The translations under genes and the position numbers were made by a program. Below, one piece after another: positions 1 to 7,224 of a DNA stretch of 64,000 bases. Source of the DNA: Actinophytocola sp. (GTDB lineage Bacteria; Actinomycetota; Actinomycetes; Mycobacteriales; Pseudonocardiaceae); assembly GCA_009377475.1 (NCBI GenBank), contig WHTY01000016.1, positions 1 through 64,000 of the forward strand, written 5' to 3'. Within the stretch, counting starts at the first letter, position 1. Every line of letters starts with the position of its first letter. The notes below the pieces were generated by a model. That model was not told where the DNA came from. It ran no database searches and saw only the letters and a list, made by a program, of their open reading frames with translations.

Positions 1-306
1 CACTCAGCAACCCTCGCCGCGCCGTGACCCTCGACCCCGAGGACCGCAGGTCAAAACCATACGGCGCGGTCCGTGTGGGCCTGCGCGCCAGCAACATGCT
101 TGGGTCAACCACAGTCAACGGCGGTCCATGCCCGGCGTCCTCCGCCGCAGGTCAGGCCCGGTTTCCTGGACGATCACCGTGGTTCCCAAGCTGACAACGC
201 TTGACGACAGTTCTGACGACAACGACGACGACAACCGCACACCACGCGCACCACTCCGAAGCAGTGAAGGCCGAGGGACACGAGGTCACTACTCCCCTGC
301 TCGTTG

Positions 307-349
307 CTGGCAGTGTGGGGGTCACGGGTTCGAGTCCCGTCAGCTCCAC
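307..349 (+). repeat. Attachment-site-like copy of an RNA-gene 3' end (att copy 1)
   Basis: A 43-bp segment contains a T-arm (ACGGG, loop TTCGAGT, CCCGT) followed by an acceptor-like CAGCTCCAC. It recurs at 4139-4181 with two mismatches. No D-arm, anticodon arm or tmRNA tag reading frame precedes it, so it is a 3'-end fragment rather than a whole RNA gene. Such fragments are the usual integration cores of tyrosine-recombinase elements. The acceptor CAGCTCC would pair with a GGGGCTG 5' end as in tmRNA, but a tRNA origin is not excluded. Confidence 0.72.
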
Positions 350-652
350 CCTTGAAGATGCATGGAGAAACCGCCTCCGACCTGCGGAGTCTCGGTCGCG
401 AATTAATCTTGTTTCGACGTCCATAGTGGACCCTGCGGCTGCACATAGAAGCAAATCGGGAGCACCGAACTGCGGGTTTGCAACGGCGTCCCACTCCCCT
501 ACAGCAGCTGCCACGTGGTGGTTGAACTGCGGTTTCGCCTGTTTCGGAGCAGGGTGCGCAGCGGCGCATCCGTGTGGTGCGCATGGCCCGCGCCAGCACC
601 CGAATTGTCACGTTGAGTGCCATGTTCTTCACTTTCCGGTGGCGGGCGTGGG
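350..652. other. Gene-poor flank of att copy 1 with possible arm-type site
   Basis: No convincing gene is seen. The stretch holds GAAGCAAATCGGGAGCA at 448-464, which resembles GGGAGCACATTGGGAGCA (4052-4069) and GGAGCAAAACTGGAGCA (4291-4307). It also holds GAACTGCGGTTTCGCCTG at 524-541, matched by GACCTGCGGTTTCATCTG at 4355-4372. Both features lie at nearly the same distance from their respective att core, so this flank and the flank of att copy 2 look like relatives. Antisense reading through the RNA fragment gives a protein-like frame that I regard as spurious. Confidence 0.45.
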
Positions 653-892
653 CTATGCGAGCAGCGACAGCGCGCTCGACGTCGGCACCCACCTATCGGC
701 CCACTCCGCGACCGGCATCGCCGCCCCGGACGGGTCCAGCCACACGCCGCGGCGACGATCGGTCTCCATGTCCGACGCGAAATCCTCCGCCGCCGTCCGC
801 GACCGAAACCCCGATAACGACAGCGTGGTGCCATCACCGTTGCGGTACCGCACCCGCCACGCTCGTTTACCAATCTGCTCTACCCATGCCAT
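653..892 (-). pseudogene. Truncated phage/ICE tyrosine integrase (N-terminal domain only)
   Basis: The frame opens with MAWVEQIGKRAWRVRYR and continues through a conserved TTLSLSGFRSRTAAEDFA stretch to PVAEWADRWV near residue 69. This is the arm-binding N-terminal domain typical of actinobacterial pSAM2-type tyrosine integrases. About ten unrelated residues follow, then a stop; the core-binding and catalytic domains (R-H-R-Y) are absent. A complete integrase is about 380-450 residues. It points toward att copy 1, the usual position of int next to its att site. The element can no longer excise with this gene. Confidence 0.75.
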
Positions 893-940
893 GACGATCT
901 CCTCGTTCCACGGGATCTTCTTCCTGTTGTATCGGTTCGT

Positions 941-1069
941 CTAATGCGCTTGAGCGGGATTGGTTTGTGGTCGCTCTCTTCGCTCTTCGAGCGTGATCCA
1001 CAGCGCAATGAGCCGTTCCGGGTAACGGTTCGCGACGCTGTGTGATCTTGGGGCCACGCCGGGCAGCAT
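941..1069 (-). CDS. Small ORF upstream of the integrase remnant, possibly a gene remnant
   Basis: A 42-codon frame begins MLPGVAPRSHSVANRYPERL and ends TNPAQAH just before the integrase start. Its composition is protein-like, with a run ERLIALWITLEERRE. In integrative elements an excisionase or replication gene normally sits upstream of int, so this may be the C-terminal end of one. I do not recognise the family and there is no clear ribosome binding site. Confidence 0.25.
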   Translation of the reverse strand: MLPGVAPRSHSVANRYPERLIALWITLEERRERPQTNPAQAH

Positions 1070-1081
1070 CCAGATGAGAGC

Positions 1082-1137
1082 GCGGGACCTCTGCTACGAA
1101 GTGGTCTTCTCACAGATCAACTTCACAGAGGTCCCGC
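1082..1137. repeat. 12-bp inverted repeat, possible insertion-sequence remnant
   Basis: GCGGGACCTCTG (1082-1093) is repeated inverted as CAGAGGTCCCGC (1126-1137), separated by 32 bp. It resembles the end region of an insertion sequence or a strong hairpin. No transposase frame is associated with it, so the IS interpretation is weak. Confidence 0.35.
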
Positions 1138-1704
1138 GTCGAGTTCAGGCTCCGCCGGCGACGAAATGACGGTGGGGGCCGTCGGCCGCGTCGCGGGTGC
1201 GGCGGCGTGGTAGTCCGCCGCCCGGGCCTGCAAGGCGTCGGGCTCCTGGCCGAGCGCCGTCAGAGTCCGGCCACGGAAGTGGGCCAGCTGATCGACCAGG
1301 CGCTCGGGGTCACCGGTGTCCAACGCGAGCCGCAGCCCGCGGGCTAGGTAGACAGCACCAGCGAGACCGGCGCCACCTGACCACCAAAGGGCGCGCGGCA
1401 TTACGCAAGCCACCGGCGGAGAGCATCCGCCACCTGTGGCAGCGCTGGATGACCCACGCGCTGATCGACGAGTTCAGCCGAGTCGAACAGATCAAGGGCC
1501 AGCGCGCCCGCAACCTCCTGTCCGCCGCCAAGAACAGCCGCCCAGACGGTGGGCCGCCCTGGCAGCCCGCCCCCACGACGAGTGGATCAGTATCGACACC
1601 CTGAAAGCGTCATCAGATCTCGGCAAAGCCGCCGGACTACCTCGTCGACGGCAGCGGTACTCGCGGCGCATACGAAGTTGCCTGTTCAGCAACTCGCTTC
1701 CAAC
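1138..1704. other. Gene-poor, probably degenerate element DNA
   Basis: Several short frames overlap on both strands, including one on the minus strand at 1123-1413 with ARGLRLALDTGDPERLVDQL and one on the plus strand with HLWQRWMTHALIDEFSR. Each looks locally protein-like but lacks a recognisable domain, ribosome binding site or plausible length. I read this as decayed cargo of the integrated element. Confidence 0.35.
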
Positions 1705-1750
1705 TATAGTACAGGTTCCTGTACTATAAGCCAGTTATCTGTACTATAGT
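1705..1750 (+). promoter_or_regulatory. Palindromic operator upstream of the HTH-nucleotidyltransferase gene
   Basis: TATAGTACAGG (1705-1715) and CCTGTACTATA (1718-1728) form a perfect 11-bp inverted repeat around TT. A further half-site CTGTACTATAG lies at 1739-1749. The A+T-rich block contrasts with its surroundings and ends about 30 bp before the start codon. It is the natural binding site for the helix-turn-helix protein encoded next door; autoregulation is inferred. Confidence 0.6.
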
Positions 1751-1779
1751 GTGCAGCATGACGGACCGAGGAGGTGACC

Positions 1780-2454
1780 GTGCAGTTCGGCAGGCCACTA
1801 GCGACGGTTACCCCCACCCTTGACGGCGATGTCCTCGCCATACTGGCGAGACACGAGGCCACCTACACGACGGGGCAGCTACACCGGGTGTTGGCGCGAC
1901 ACTCAGAGGAAGGCATTCGCAAGGTACTGCGGCGCCTGACCACGCAGGGCGTGGTGTTGTCCGAGCGAGTAGGCAACGCCTTCGCCTACCGGCTCAATCG
2001 CGACCATCTCGCCGCGCAACACATCATCGGAATCGCGCAACTGCAGGAGACCTTCCTGGAACGCCTCCGAGATCGCCTGGAGTCCTGGGAGAGCCCTCCC
2101 CCATATGCCGCGGTGTTCGGGTCAGCCGCACGCGGCTCGATGTCCCCCGACAGCGACCTCGACCTCCTACTGGTTCGACCGGGGAACGCCGATGACGATC
2201 AGTGGGAAGCGCAAGTCGACGCCCTCACCGCCACAGTGACGCGGTGGACCGGCAACGACATACGGCCCCTAGAGTTCACCGTCGCCGAACTCGCCGATCG
2301 CGGTCGCGACGAACCCGTCCTACGGGACGTCCTCAACGAGGGGTTGACCGTTACCGGGGACCGCACCTGGCTCAGCCGCCAACTGCGCCACAGCGACCCG
2401 CTCCCACCGAGAGGAATCAAAGTTGCGCGGTCGCACAACTCAATAATAACTTGA
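1780..2454 (+). CDS. Winged-helix protein with C-terminal nucleotidyltransferase domain
   Basis: Residues about 15-75 form a winged-helix-like region (AILARHEATYTTGQLHRVL, then IRKVLRRLTTQGVV). The following part carries the polymerase-beta-type motif GSAARGSMSPDSDLDLL near residues 114-130, with the paired aspartates that bind metal. Such MNT-type domains occur in toxin-antitoxin and phage-defence systems. I prefer the GTG at 1780 because GAGGAGG lies about 6 bp before it; a GTG at 1774 overlaps that site. It lies just upstream of the AbiE pair, which has its own nucleotidyltransferase. The target is unknown. Confidence 0.7.
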   Translation: MQFGRPLATVTPTLDGDVLAILARHEATYTTGQLHRVLARHSEEGIRKVLRRLTTQGVVLSERVGNAFAYRLNRDHLAAQHIIGIAQLQETFLERLRDRLESWESPPPYAAVFGSAARGSMSPDSDLDLLLVRPGNADDDQWEAQVDALTATVTRWTGNDIRPLEFTVAELADRGRDEPVLRDVLNEGLTVTGDRTWLSRQLRHSDPLPPRGIKVARSHNSIIT

Positions 2455-2493
2455 GTTCTAGCATCAGTAGAGATATGTAAATCAAGTTATACT
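2448..2493 (+). promoter_or_regulatory. abiE promoter with inverted-repeat operator
   Basis: AACTTGA (2448-2454) and TCAAGTT (2482-2488) are inverted repeats in an A+T-rich block that overlaps the end of the preceding gene. A good -10 box TATACT lies at 2488-2493, putting the transcript start close to the ATG at 2507. AbiEi-type antitoxins are known to bind inverted repeats in their own promoter, so this is the expected autoregulatory site. Confidence 0.55.
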
Positions 2494-2506
2494 GTATGAT
2501 GAACGC

Positions 2507-3103
2507 ATGTCGGTTCAACGCCGCGAACTCCGTCGGCGACTCTTCGAGCTCGCCGCTGAACAGGGCGGCCACTTCACCGCCGCCCAAGCGAAGTCGCTCG
2601 GCTACTCTTACCAGGCCCAGGCCCATCACGTCTCGGCCGGGAACTGGTGGCGTATCGATCGCGGCCTGTTCCGTCTCGTCGAGTGGGTCCCGGGCCTGCA
2701 TGACGAGCTCGCTCGCTGGACCCTGTGGTCACGGGGACGCGCGATCGTGTCGCACGAGTCAGCACTGGGCGTGCACGGCATCGGCGAGTTCGAGTCGCCG
2801 CGGGTGCATCTGACGGTCCCACCAGGGTTCACCATGCGCGACGACGCCGTCACTCTGCACTATGCCGAGCCTCCCGGAGATGACATCTCCGAGCACACCG
2901 GTTTTCGCGCGACCACGCCACTGCGCACGATCATCGACATCGCCGCGAACTCGCCCGACGAGGACCAGCTTGCCCGCGCCATCGAAGACGCCCGGCGCAT
3001 GGGCCTAGTCACCCACCGTCGACTGCGATCACGAGCAGAGGTCGTCGATCCGCGGGCGGCGCTCTACATCGAGCGGACACTTCAGCGAGCGGAGGCATCG
3101 TGA
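2507..3103 (+). CDS. abiEi: Type IV toxin-antitoxin AbiEi-family antitoxin
   Basis: A 198-residue protein with an N-terminal winged-helix segment (HFTAAQAKSLGYSYQAQAHH) and a basic region GNWWRIDRGLFRL, followed by SHESALGVHGI, which matches the AbiEi antitoxin domain layout. In the AbiE system this protein represses the operon and neutralises AbiEii without a direct complex. It overlaps the toxin gene by 4 bp (GTGA), so the two are translationally coupled. The ATG is 14 bp after a -10 box and has no strong ribosome binding site, consistent with a leaderless or very short leader. Confidence 0.8.
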   Translation: MSVQRRELRRRLFELAAEQGGHFTAAQAKSLGYSYQAQAHHVSAGNWWRIDRGLFRLVEWVPGLHDELARWTLWSRGRAIVSHESALGVHGIGEFESPRVHLTVPPGFTMRDDAVTLHYAEPPGDDISEHTGFRATTPLRTIIDIAANSPDEDQLARAIEDARRMGLVTHRRLRSRAEVVDPRAALYIERTLQRAEAS

Positions 3104-3975
3104 TCTACCGGTCGGCGCAGGCGCTGCGCACCGCGTTGGAGCATCGCCTCCTCGCCATGTCCACCAAGAGTGGCACCAGCCTGGATCGGTTGCGTCGGCG
3201 CGTGCTGTTCGAGCGCGTCATCGCTCGCATCCAGGCAGCAGAACCAGGGCGCTGGGTCCTCAAGGGTGGAATGGCGCTCGAGGTTCGCCTACGCGACGAC
3301 GCCCGACTGACCAAAGATGTCGATCTCGGCGTGCGTGACAACGTCGACACCGCGCCGGATCTCCACGAGCGACTGATCGATATCCTCGCGACCGCTCTCG
3401 ATCAAGACTTCTTCGTCTTCACAGTCGGCCCGCCGCAGCGACTACGCGATGACGGCGCCGGATTCCCGACCTGGCGAGCCAAGGTCGACGCGAAGCTGGC
3501 CGACAAGCCCTTCGGGCGCATCCAGCTTGACGTCTCACCCAGAACCCATGAACTCCATACCACCGACACGCTCGCGGTACCCAACTCGCTGGACTTCGCC
3601 GGAATACCCGGCGTCAACGTGGAAGCCATCGACATCCATCGCCATGCGGCAGAGAAATTCCACGGCATGCTTCGCGACTTCGGCGAACGAGAGAACTCCC
3701 GGGTCCGAGACCTCCTAGACCTCGCCATCCTGCTCGACCACGATCTGCTCACACCCGCCAGGACCGCTGCAGCCATCGGAACCGTGTGGCTCGAGCGAGA
3801 CCGATCAGAGCCACGAAAAGAGCTGCCCCCGCTACCGGAGTCGTGGCCGGACCGGTACGAACGCATCGCAATCGACCAAGGCATCGATGTTCAGTCATAC
3901 CCAGCAGCCGCCGCCCGGGTTGCACAACTATGGGCCCAGATGTTCTCCGACGAGGAGTCCGGTAGCCCTCACTAG
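3100..3975 (+). CDS. abiEii: Type IV toxin-antitoxin AbiEii nucleotidyltransferase toxin
   Basis: A 291-residue protein of the AbiEii/MenT-type nucleotidyltransferase family. Motif LKGGMALEVRL (residues 54-64) gives the conserved GG and following loop, and TKDVDL (71-76) supplies the metal-binding D-x-D. Family members transfer nucleotides to tRNA acceptor ends or related targets and cause growth arrest that can abort phage infection. The GTG start overlaps the antitoxin stop. The C-terminal region is helical (ENSRVRDLLDLAILLD). Length and motifs look intact, so the module is probably functional. Confidence 0.82.
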   Translation: MIYRSAQALRTALEHRLLAMSTKSGTSLDRLRRRVLFERVIARIQAAEPGRWVLKGGMALEVRLRDDARLTKDVDLGVRDNVDTAPDLHERLIDILATALDQDFFVFTVGPPQRLRDDGAGFPTWRAKVDAKLADKPFGRIQLDVSPRTHELHTTDTLAVPNSLDFAGIPGVNVEAIDIHRHAAEKFHGMLRDFGERENSRVRDLLDLAILLDHDLLTPARTAAAIGTVWLERDRSEPRKELPPLPESWPDRYERIAIDQGIDVQSYPAAAARVAQLWAQMFSDEESGSPH

Positions 3976-4138
3976 ATCGCCCGGGCGCGCACGACCACGC
4001 CGAGAACACGATCGCCGATATGAATGTTATTCAAAAAAACACGGAACCCCTGGGAGCACATTGGGAGCAACGGTGCGTTCGAAACCGCGCTCAACCGCGT
4101 TCAACGACGACCAACTGGACACCACTCGACAGCCACCC
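3976..4138. other. Right arm region before att copy 2
   Basis: No gene is seen. GGGAGCACATTGGGAGCA at 4052-4069 is a tandem GGGAGCA motif 71 bp before att copy 2 and resembles the motifs at 448-464 and 4291-4307. It is a candidate integrase arm-type or accessory site of the element that ends at att copy 2. Confidence 0.4.
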
Positions 4139-4181
4139 CTGGCAGCGTGGGGGTCACGGGTTCGAGTCCCGTGAGCTCCAC
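4139..4181 (+). repeat. Attachment-site-like copy of an RNA-gene 3' end (att copy 2)
   Basis: This 43-bp segment matches 307-349 except for two positions (C for T at 4145 and G for C at 4173). The second change alters the first base of the acceptor-like GAGCTCC. With the first copy it brackets the integrase remnant, the nucleotidyltransferase gene and the AbiE pair, as attL and attR would. Confidence 0.72.
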
Positions 4182-4194
4182 TCCTTTACAAGAA

Positions 4195-4235
4195 CCCTCT
4201 GACTCAGTGTTGTCGCTGGTCGGAGGGCCTTTCTC
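4195..4235 (+). terminator. Hairpin terminator downstream of att copy 2
   Basis: CCCTCTGAC (4195-4203) pairs with GTCGGAGGG (4219-4227), one G-T wobble included, and is followed by CCTTTCTC. The position just after an RNA 3' end suggests it is the original terminator of the RNA gene used as integration site. Confidence 0.5.
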
Positions 4236-4488
4236 ATGCCCGCGATGATCGTCAGCCACGGCCGGTGTCGATCACCGTGTGCACCATTCTGGAGCAAAAC
4301 TGGAGCAGGTTCCGTCGCGGGAGTCGGCAGCAGAGTTCTACGGCCAACGGCTTTGACCTGCGGTTTCATCTGAGCACGCGTGCGACGGAAAGTTCCTCTG
4401 CGATTAGATCAGCGCCTGCCTGAAAAATCCAACACTAAATGTGATTCCTCCCGCCAGATCGGAGGAAAGCTGCATCACGGCACCTCCA
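4236..4488. other. Second element-like flank without a gene
   Basis: Contains GGAGCAAAACTGGAGCA (4291-4307) and GACCTGCGGTTTCATCTG (4355-4372), the counterparts of sites flanking att copy 1. No coding region is supported. It may be what is left of a second integrated element. Confidence 0.4.
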
Positions 4489-5077
4489 CTACTGTGACAG
4501 CTGCGTTGGGGTCGTTGGCCACGATGCGACGGGCGCCGGCTCGGCGGGGTGCTCGCCATCGAGCACCCCGCCGAGCCGGTCGATACATTCCTGCCGGGAC
4601 GCAGCCACGACTGCGAGCCGATGATCGTGATCGGCCCGGCGCAGCGCGGCCGTGTAGCAGACGTCGGTGAGGGTCAGGGACTCGTCGTCACGCAGCCGGT
4701 CGCGGTATCGCCCTGCCAGCTCCGTGAGCGCGGGCTCGCTGCGCGCGGACACGGTCAGCAGCCGCGCTTCGCCGTCCTCGCTGGGCTCGCGCTCGGTGTG
4801 CGGCGGCTCCTCGAGGACCACGTGCGCGTTGGCGCCACCGAAACCGAACGAGTTCACCCCTGCCCGCGCCGGACCTGCCATCGACGAACCCACCCCACCG
4901 GCTGAACAGCTTCCCCCGTGCGTCGGGATCGGGATCGAACAACTCCTCGACGTCGAAACGCTCCGCTGGAACCTCAGTGACAGCGTCGACGCCGTCACAC
5001 AGCAACCGCCAGAAGGTCGCCGCCGAGTCGACGCCGCCGGGGAACCGGCAGCCGATCCCGACGATCGCGATGTCCAC
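4489..5077 (-). pseudogene. Type I polyketide synthase ketosynthase remnant with a large internal deletion
   Basis: The GTG-initiated frame opens with MDIAIVGIGCRFPGGVDS, the start of a type I PKS ketosynthase, and runs to SRWGGFVDG. It then changes frame and resumes with ARAGVNSFGFGGANAHVV, the extreme end of a ketosynthase, followed by the KS-AT linker (LLTVSARSEPALTELA). Around 300 residues, including the catalytic DTACSSS cysteine and the first active-site histidine, are missing. It stops soon after the linker, before any acyltransferase domain. The junction lies near 4880. It cannot make a working enzyme. Confidence 0.85.
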
Positions 5078-5087
5078 AGTTGGCTAG

Positions 5088-5279
5088 CTACCGGCAGTGG
5101 TACTTGACGTCGTACGTCAGGAACGGGCCATCCTGCACCACGACCCCGGTACCGGTGAAGTCAAGGGCGCCCGGCGGGCCCGAAGCCGCTGCCGGCACGG
5201 CGGCGGTCAACAGCAGCGCGGCCGCACCCGCGGGCGCGCCGGCGAATGTAGTCAGGTTTCGGGTACGCGAAACAGTCAT
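5088..5279 (-). CDS. Small secreted peptide, unknown function
   Basis: A 63-residue product beginning MTVSRTRNLTTFAGAPAG, with a hydrophobic stretch AAALLLTAAVPAAASG that looks like a Sec signal peptide cleaved after AAAS. The mature part is only about 30 residues and ends FLTYDVKYHCR. GAGAG lies 8-10 bp before the ATG. The stop is 10 bp from the PKS remnant, so this gene may have been truncated by the same rearrangements. No family is recognised. Confidence 0.45.
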   Translation of the reverse strand: MTVSRTRNLTTFAGAPAGAAALLLTAAVPAAASGPPGALDFTGTGVVVQDGPFLTYDVKYHCR

Positions 5280-6006
5280 CACAACGTCTCTCTTCTGGGG
5301 TCGATGTGCGTTGGTACCGCCGTCACGCAGGTGGTGCACGGTTCTCCCCATGACATGCGACTTCACTCGAGGGCGTGCGATACCCATTCGTCCGGTATGC
5401 TCTGTTAGTTACGCGGCCATAGGTAGTCACCGAACGTCCGCCGCCGAGCCGGCTTGACGCAGCCTGCCGTCAGGCGCGCCTGCCCGCTTTGAGGTCCCAA
5501 CCCGCTCTAGCGGTCTCATCCGCCGTACAGCATCGGGCTAGGCCAAAAGCCCCACCAGCACGGCTCGTGGGGTAGTGTCGAAAGTGTCGAGAGCACGGCG
5601 CACGGGCTACGAACCCCACGTCGTCCTCGGCGGTCAGGATCTTGCCGGTTCATGTCCGGCGGGCGGAACGGGAGTTCCGGCACATCGTCGGGCCCGGGCA
5701 CGCGTACCTCGTTTCTTCGTCACCGGCCTAGACGGCCCCGAGCAGCTCTTCGCTGAACCGTGACAGCGGCAGAAGCCGAGAGCGCCCACCATGACGACGA
5801 ACGGAATGCCGCGTGCCGGACCCGATGCCGGCTCATCACCGGCCGCGTCGGTGACAGCTCGCTGACCTTTGTGGCGCGAAGCGGTGAAGGCCGAGGAGCG
5901 CGACGCCAACGAGCACCGCCAATGCCACGCGCGGGGCACGTCACCTCGCCGCAGCGAAAATCCGTTCACGGCGCGCCCGGTCCGCACGTATGGTTGCGGT
6001 ACACGG
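5280..6006. other. Long stretch without a supported gene
   Basis: Overlapping short frames on both strands show no recognisable domain. A minus-strand segment around 5850-5940 encodes a hydrophobic run (ALAVLVGVALLGLHRFA) that stops quickly and could be the end of a lost membrane protein. I treat the region as decayed or regulatory DNA. Confidence 0.35.
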
Positions 6007-6065
6007 GAAAGGAGGTGATCCGATAGATGATTGGTTATCGGACGCGTGAGGTGGTCGCCGGCTGA
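6007..6065 (+). CDS. 12-codon ORF behind an extended Shine-Dalgarno sequence
   Basis: GAAAGGAGGTGATCC (6007-6021) is complementary over 15 bases to the canonical bacterial 16S 3' tail. Six bases later ATG (6027-6029) opens a frame coding MIGYRTREVVAG and stopping at 6063-6065. An overlapping upstream frame ends ...TGKEVIR with its stop at 6024-6026, directly against the ATG. The product could be a micropeptide or a leader whose translation controls something downstream. The next gene starts 217 bp later. Function is unknown. Confidence 0.4.
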
Positions 6066-6282
6066 CGCTGGGACCAACGGGAACCACGTCGCCAATTCCA
6101 GGCGGCCACCCGGCCCCCGAGCATCGGTGTACGTCCAGCCGACCCTGCCGTCACGGCGGGAAACGCTCGGGGGCCGCCCCATACCCGCCCAGCCCGACAC
6201 GCGACGTCAGGGTGAGCGCGTCGCCACCAGGCTCCCGTAACGTCGGCACGGTGAGGAGAAGCCTGACGGAAGGAGCCGCCGC

Positions 6283-7083
6283 ATGAGCTTCGACGACTAC
6301 CAGCAGCTGGCGTTCTCCCGCAGGGACAACGGCGTCCTGCTCATCACGCTCGACCGGCCGGACAAGTACAACGCCGCTGACGAGCGGATGCACACCGAGC
6401 TCGCGAACGTGTGGCGCGACGTCGCCGCCGACCCCGAGACCCGCGTCGCGGTCATCACCGGCGCGGGCAAGGCGTTCTCGGCCGGTGGGGACCTGGCCAT
6501 GGTCGAGCGGATGGCGGGCGACTACGACCGCGCCTCCCACATGCTGACCGAGATGAGCGACCTCGTCTACAACATCATCAACTGCGACAAACCGATCGTG
6601 TCGGCCATCAACGGGGTCGCCGTCGGCGCGGGTACCGTCGCCGCGCTACTGGCCGATGTCGCCATCGCCGCCGAGGACGCCAAGATCGGCGACGGACACG
6701 TCAAGCTCGGCGTCGCCGCGGGCGACCACGCCGCCATCATCTGGCCACTGCTGGCAGGTATGGCCAAAGCCCGCTACTACCTACTCACCGGCGAGATGAT
6801 CACCGGCGCCGAGGCCGAGCGCATCGGCATGGTCGCCAAAGCCCTGCCCCGCGACGCGGTCCTCGACGAAGCGCTCCGCATCGCCGACAACCTCGCCACC
6901 GGCGCCCAGCAGGCAATCCGGCTCACCAAACGAACCCTGAACAATTGGCTCCGCAGCGCGGGACCCACGTTCGACCAGTCCGCCGCCTACGAGATGCTGA
7001 CCTTCCTCGGCCCCGACGTCGTTGAGGGCTGCGCCGCACTGCGAGAGAAGCGCGCACCCAAGTTCCCCTCCGCGCACTCCTGA
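6283..7083 (+). CDS. Enoyl-CoA hydratase/isomerase (crotonase) family protein
   Basis: A 266-residue crotonase-fold protein. [16 protein letters not shown] and [14 protein letters not shown] (oxyanion-hole GGDL) are clear, as is [18 protein letters not shown]. The region that in canonical enoyl-CoA hydratases carries the catalytic glutamates reads [20 protein letters not shown], with histidine and aspartate instead. That pattern belongs to a divergent subfamily, so the reaction may not be simple hydration. GGAAGGAG precedes the ATG. No clear operon partner; the neighbour is convergent. Confidence 0.8.
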   Translation: MSFDDYQQLAFSRRDNGVLLITLDRPDKYNAADERMHTELANVWRDVAADPETRVAVITGAGKAFSAGGDLAMVERMAGDYDRASHMLTEMSDLVYNIINCDKPIVSAINGVAVGAGTVAALLADVAIAAEDAKIGDGHVKLGVAAGDHAAIIWPLLAGMAKARYYLLTGEMITGAEAERIGMVAKALPRDAVLDEALRIADNLATGAQQAIRLTKRTLNNWLRSAGPTFDQSAAYEMLTFLGPDVVEGCAALREKRAPKFPSAHS

Positions 7084-7224
7084 CCGCTCGCTGACCGTGA
7101 CACGTCCCGCATCCCGTGCCCGGCGAGGCACCGGACACGGGCGGGCACTCCCGTGTGCGGGCGGGTTACTCCGCGCAGAGCGCGTAGGCGTCCGGGACCG
7201 CGACATCGATCGCGGCGGACACCG

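Noticed and set aside
275-350. Complete tRNA gene
   Set aside because: Only the T-arm and acceptor end can be found; D-arm and anticodon arm are absent.
1-350. Complete tmRNA gene
   Set aside because: No tag-peptide reading frame and no GGGGCTG 5' end are visible before the fragment.
174-692. Minus-strand frame with GGADGTRTRDPHTASNEQG
   Set aside because: It reads antisense through the RNA 3' end. Such peptides are common artefacts at tRNA/tmRNA integration sites.
5634-6200. 188-codon minus-strand frame
   Set aside because: No domain, no ribosome binding site and irregular composition; it crosses the conserved Shine-Dalgarno micro-ORF on the other strand.
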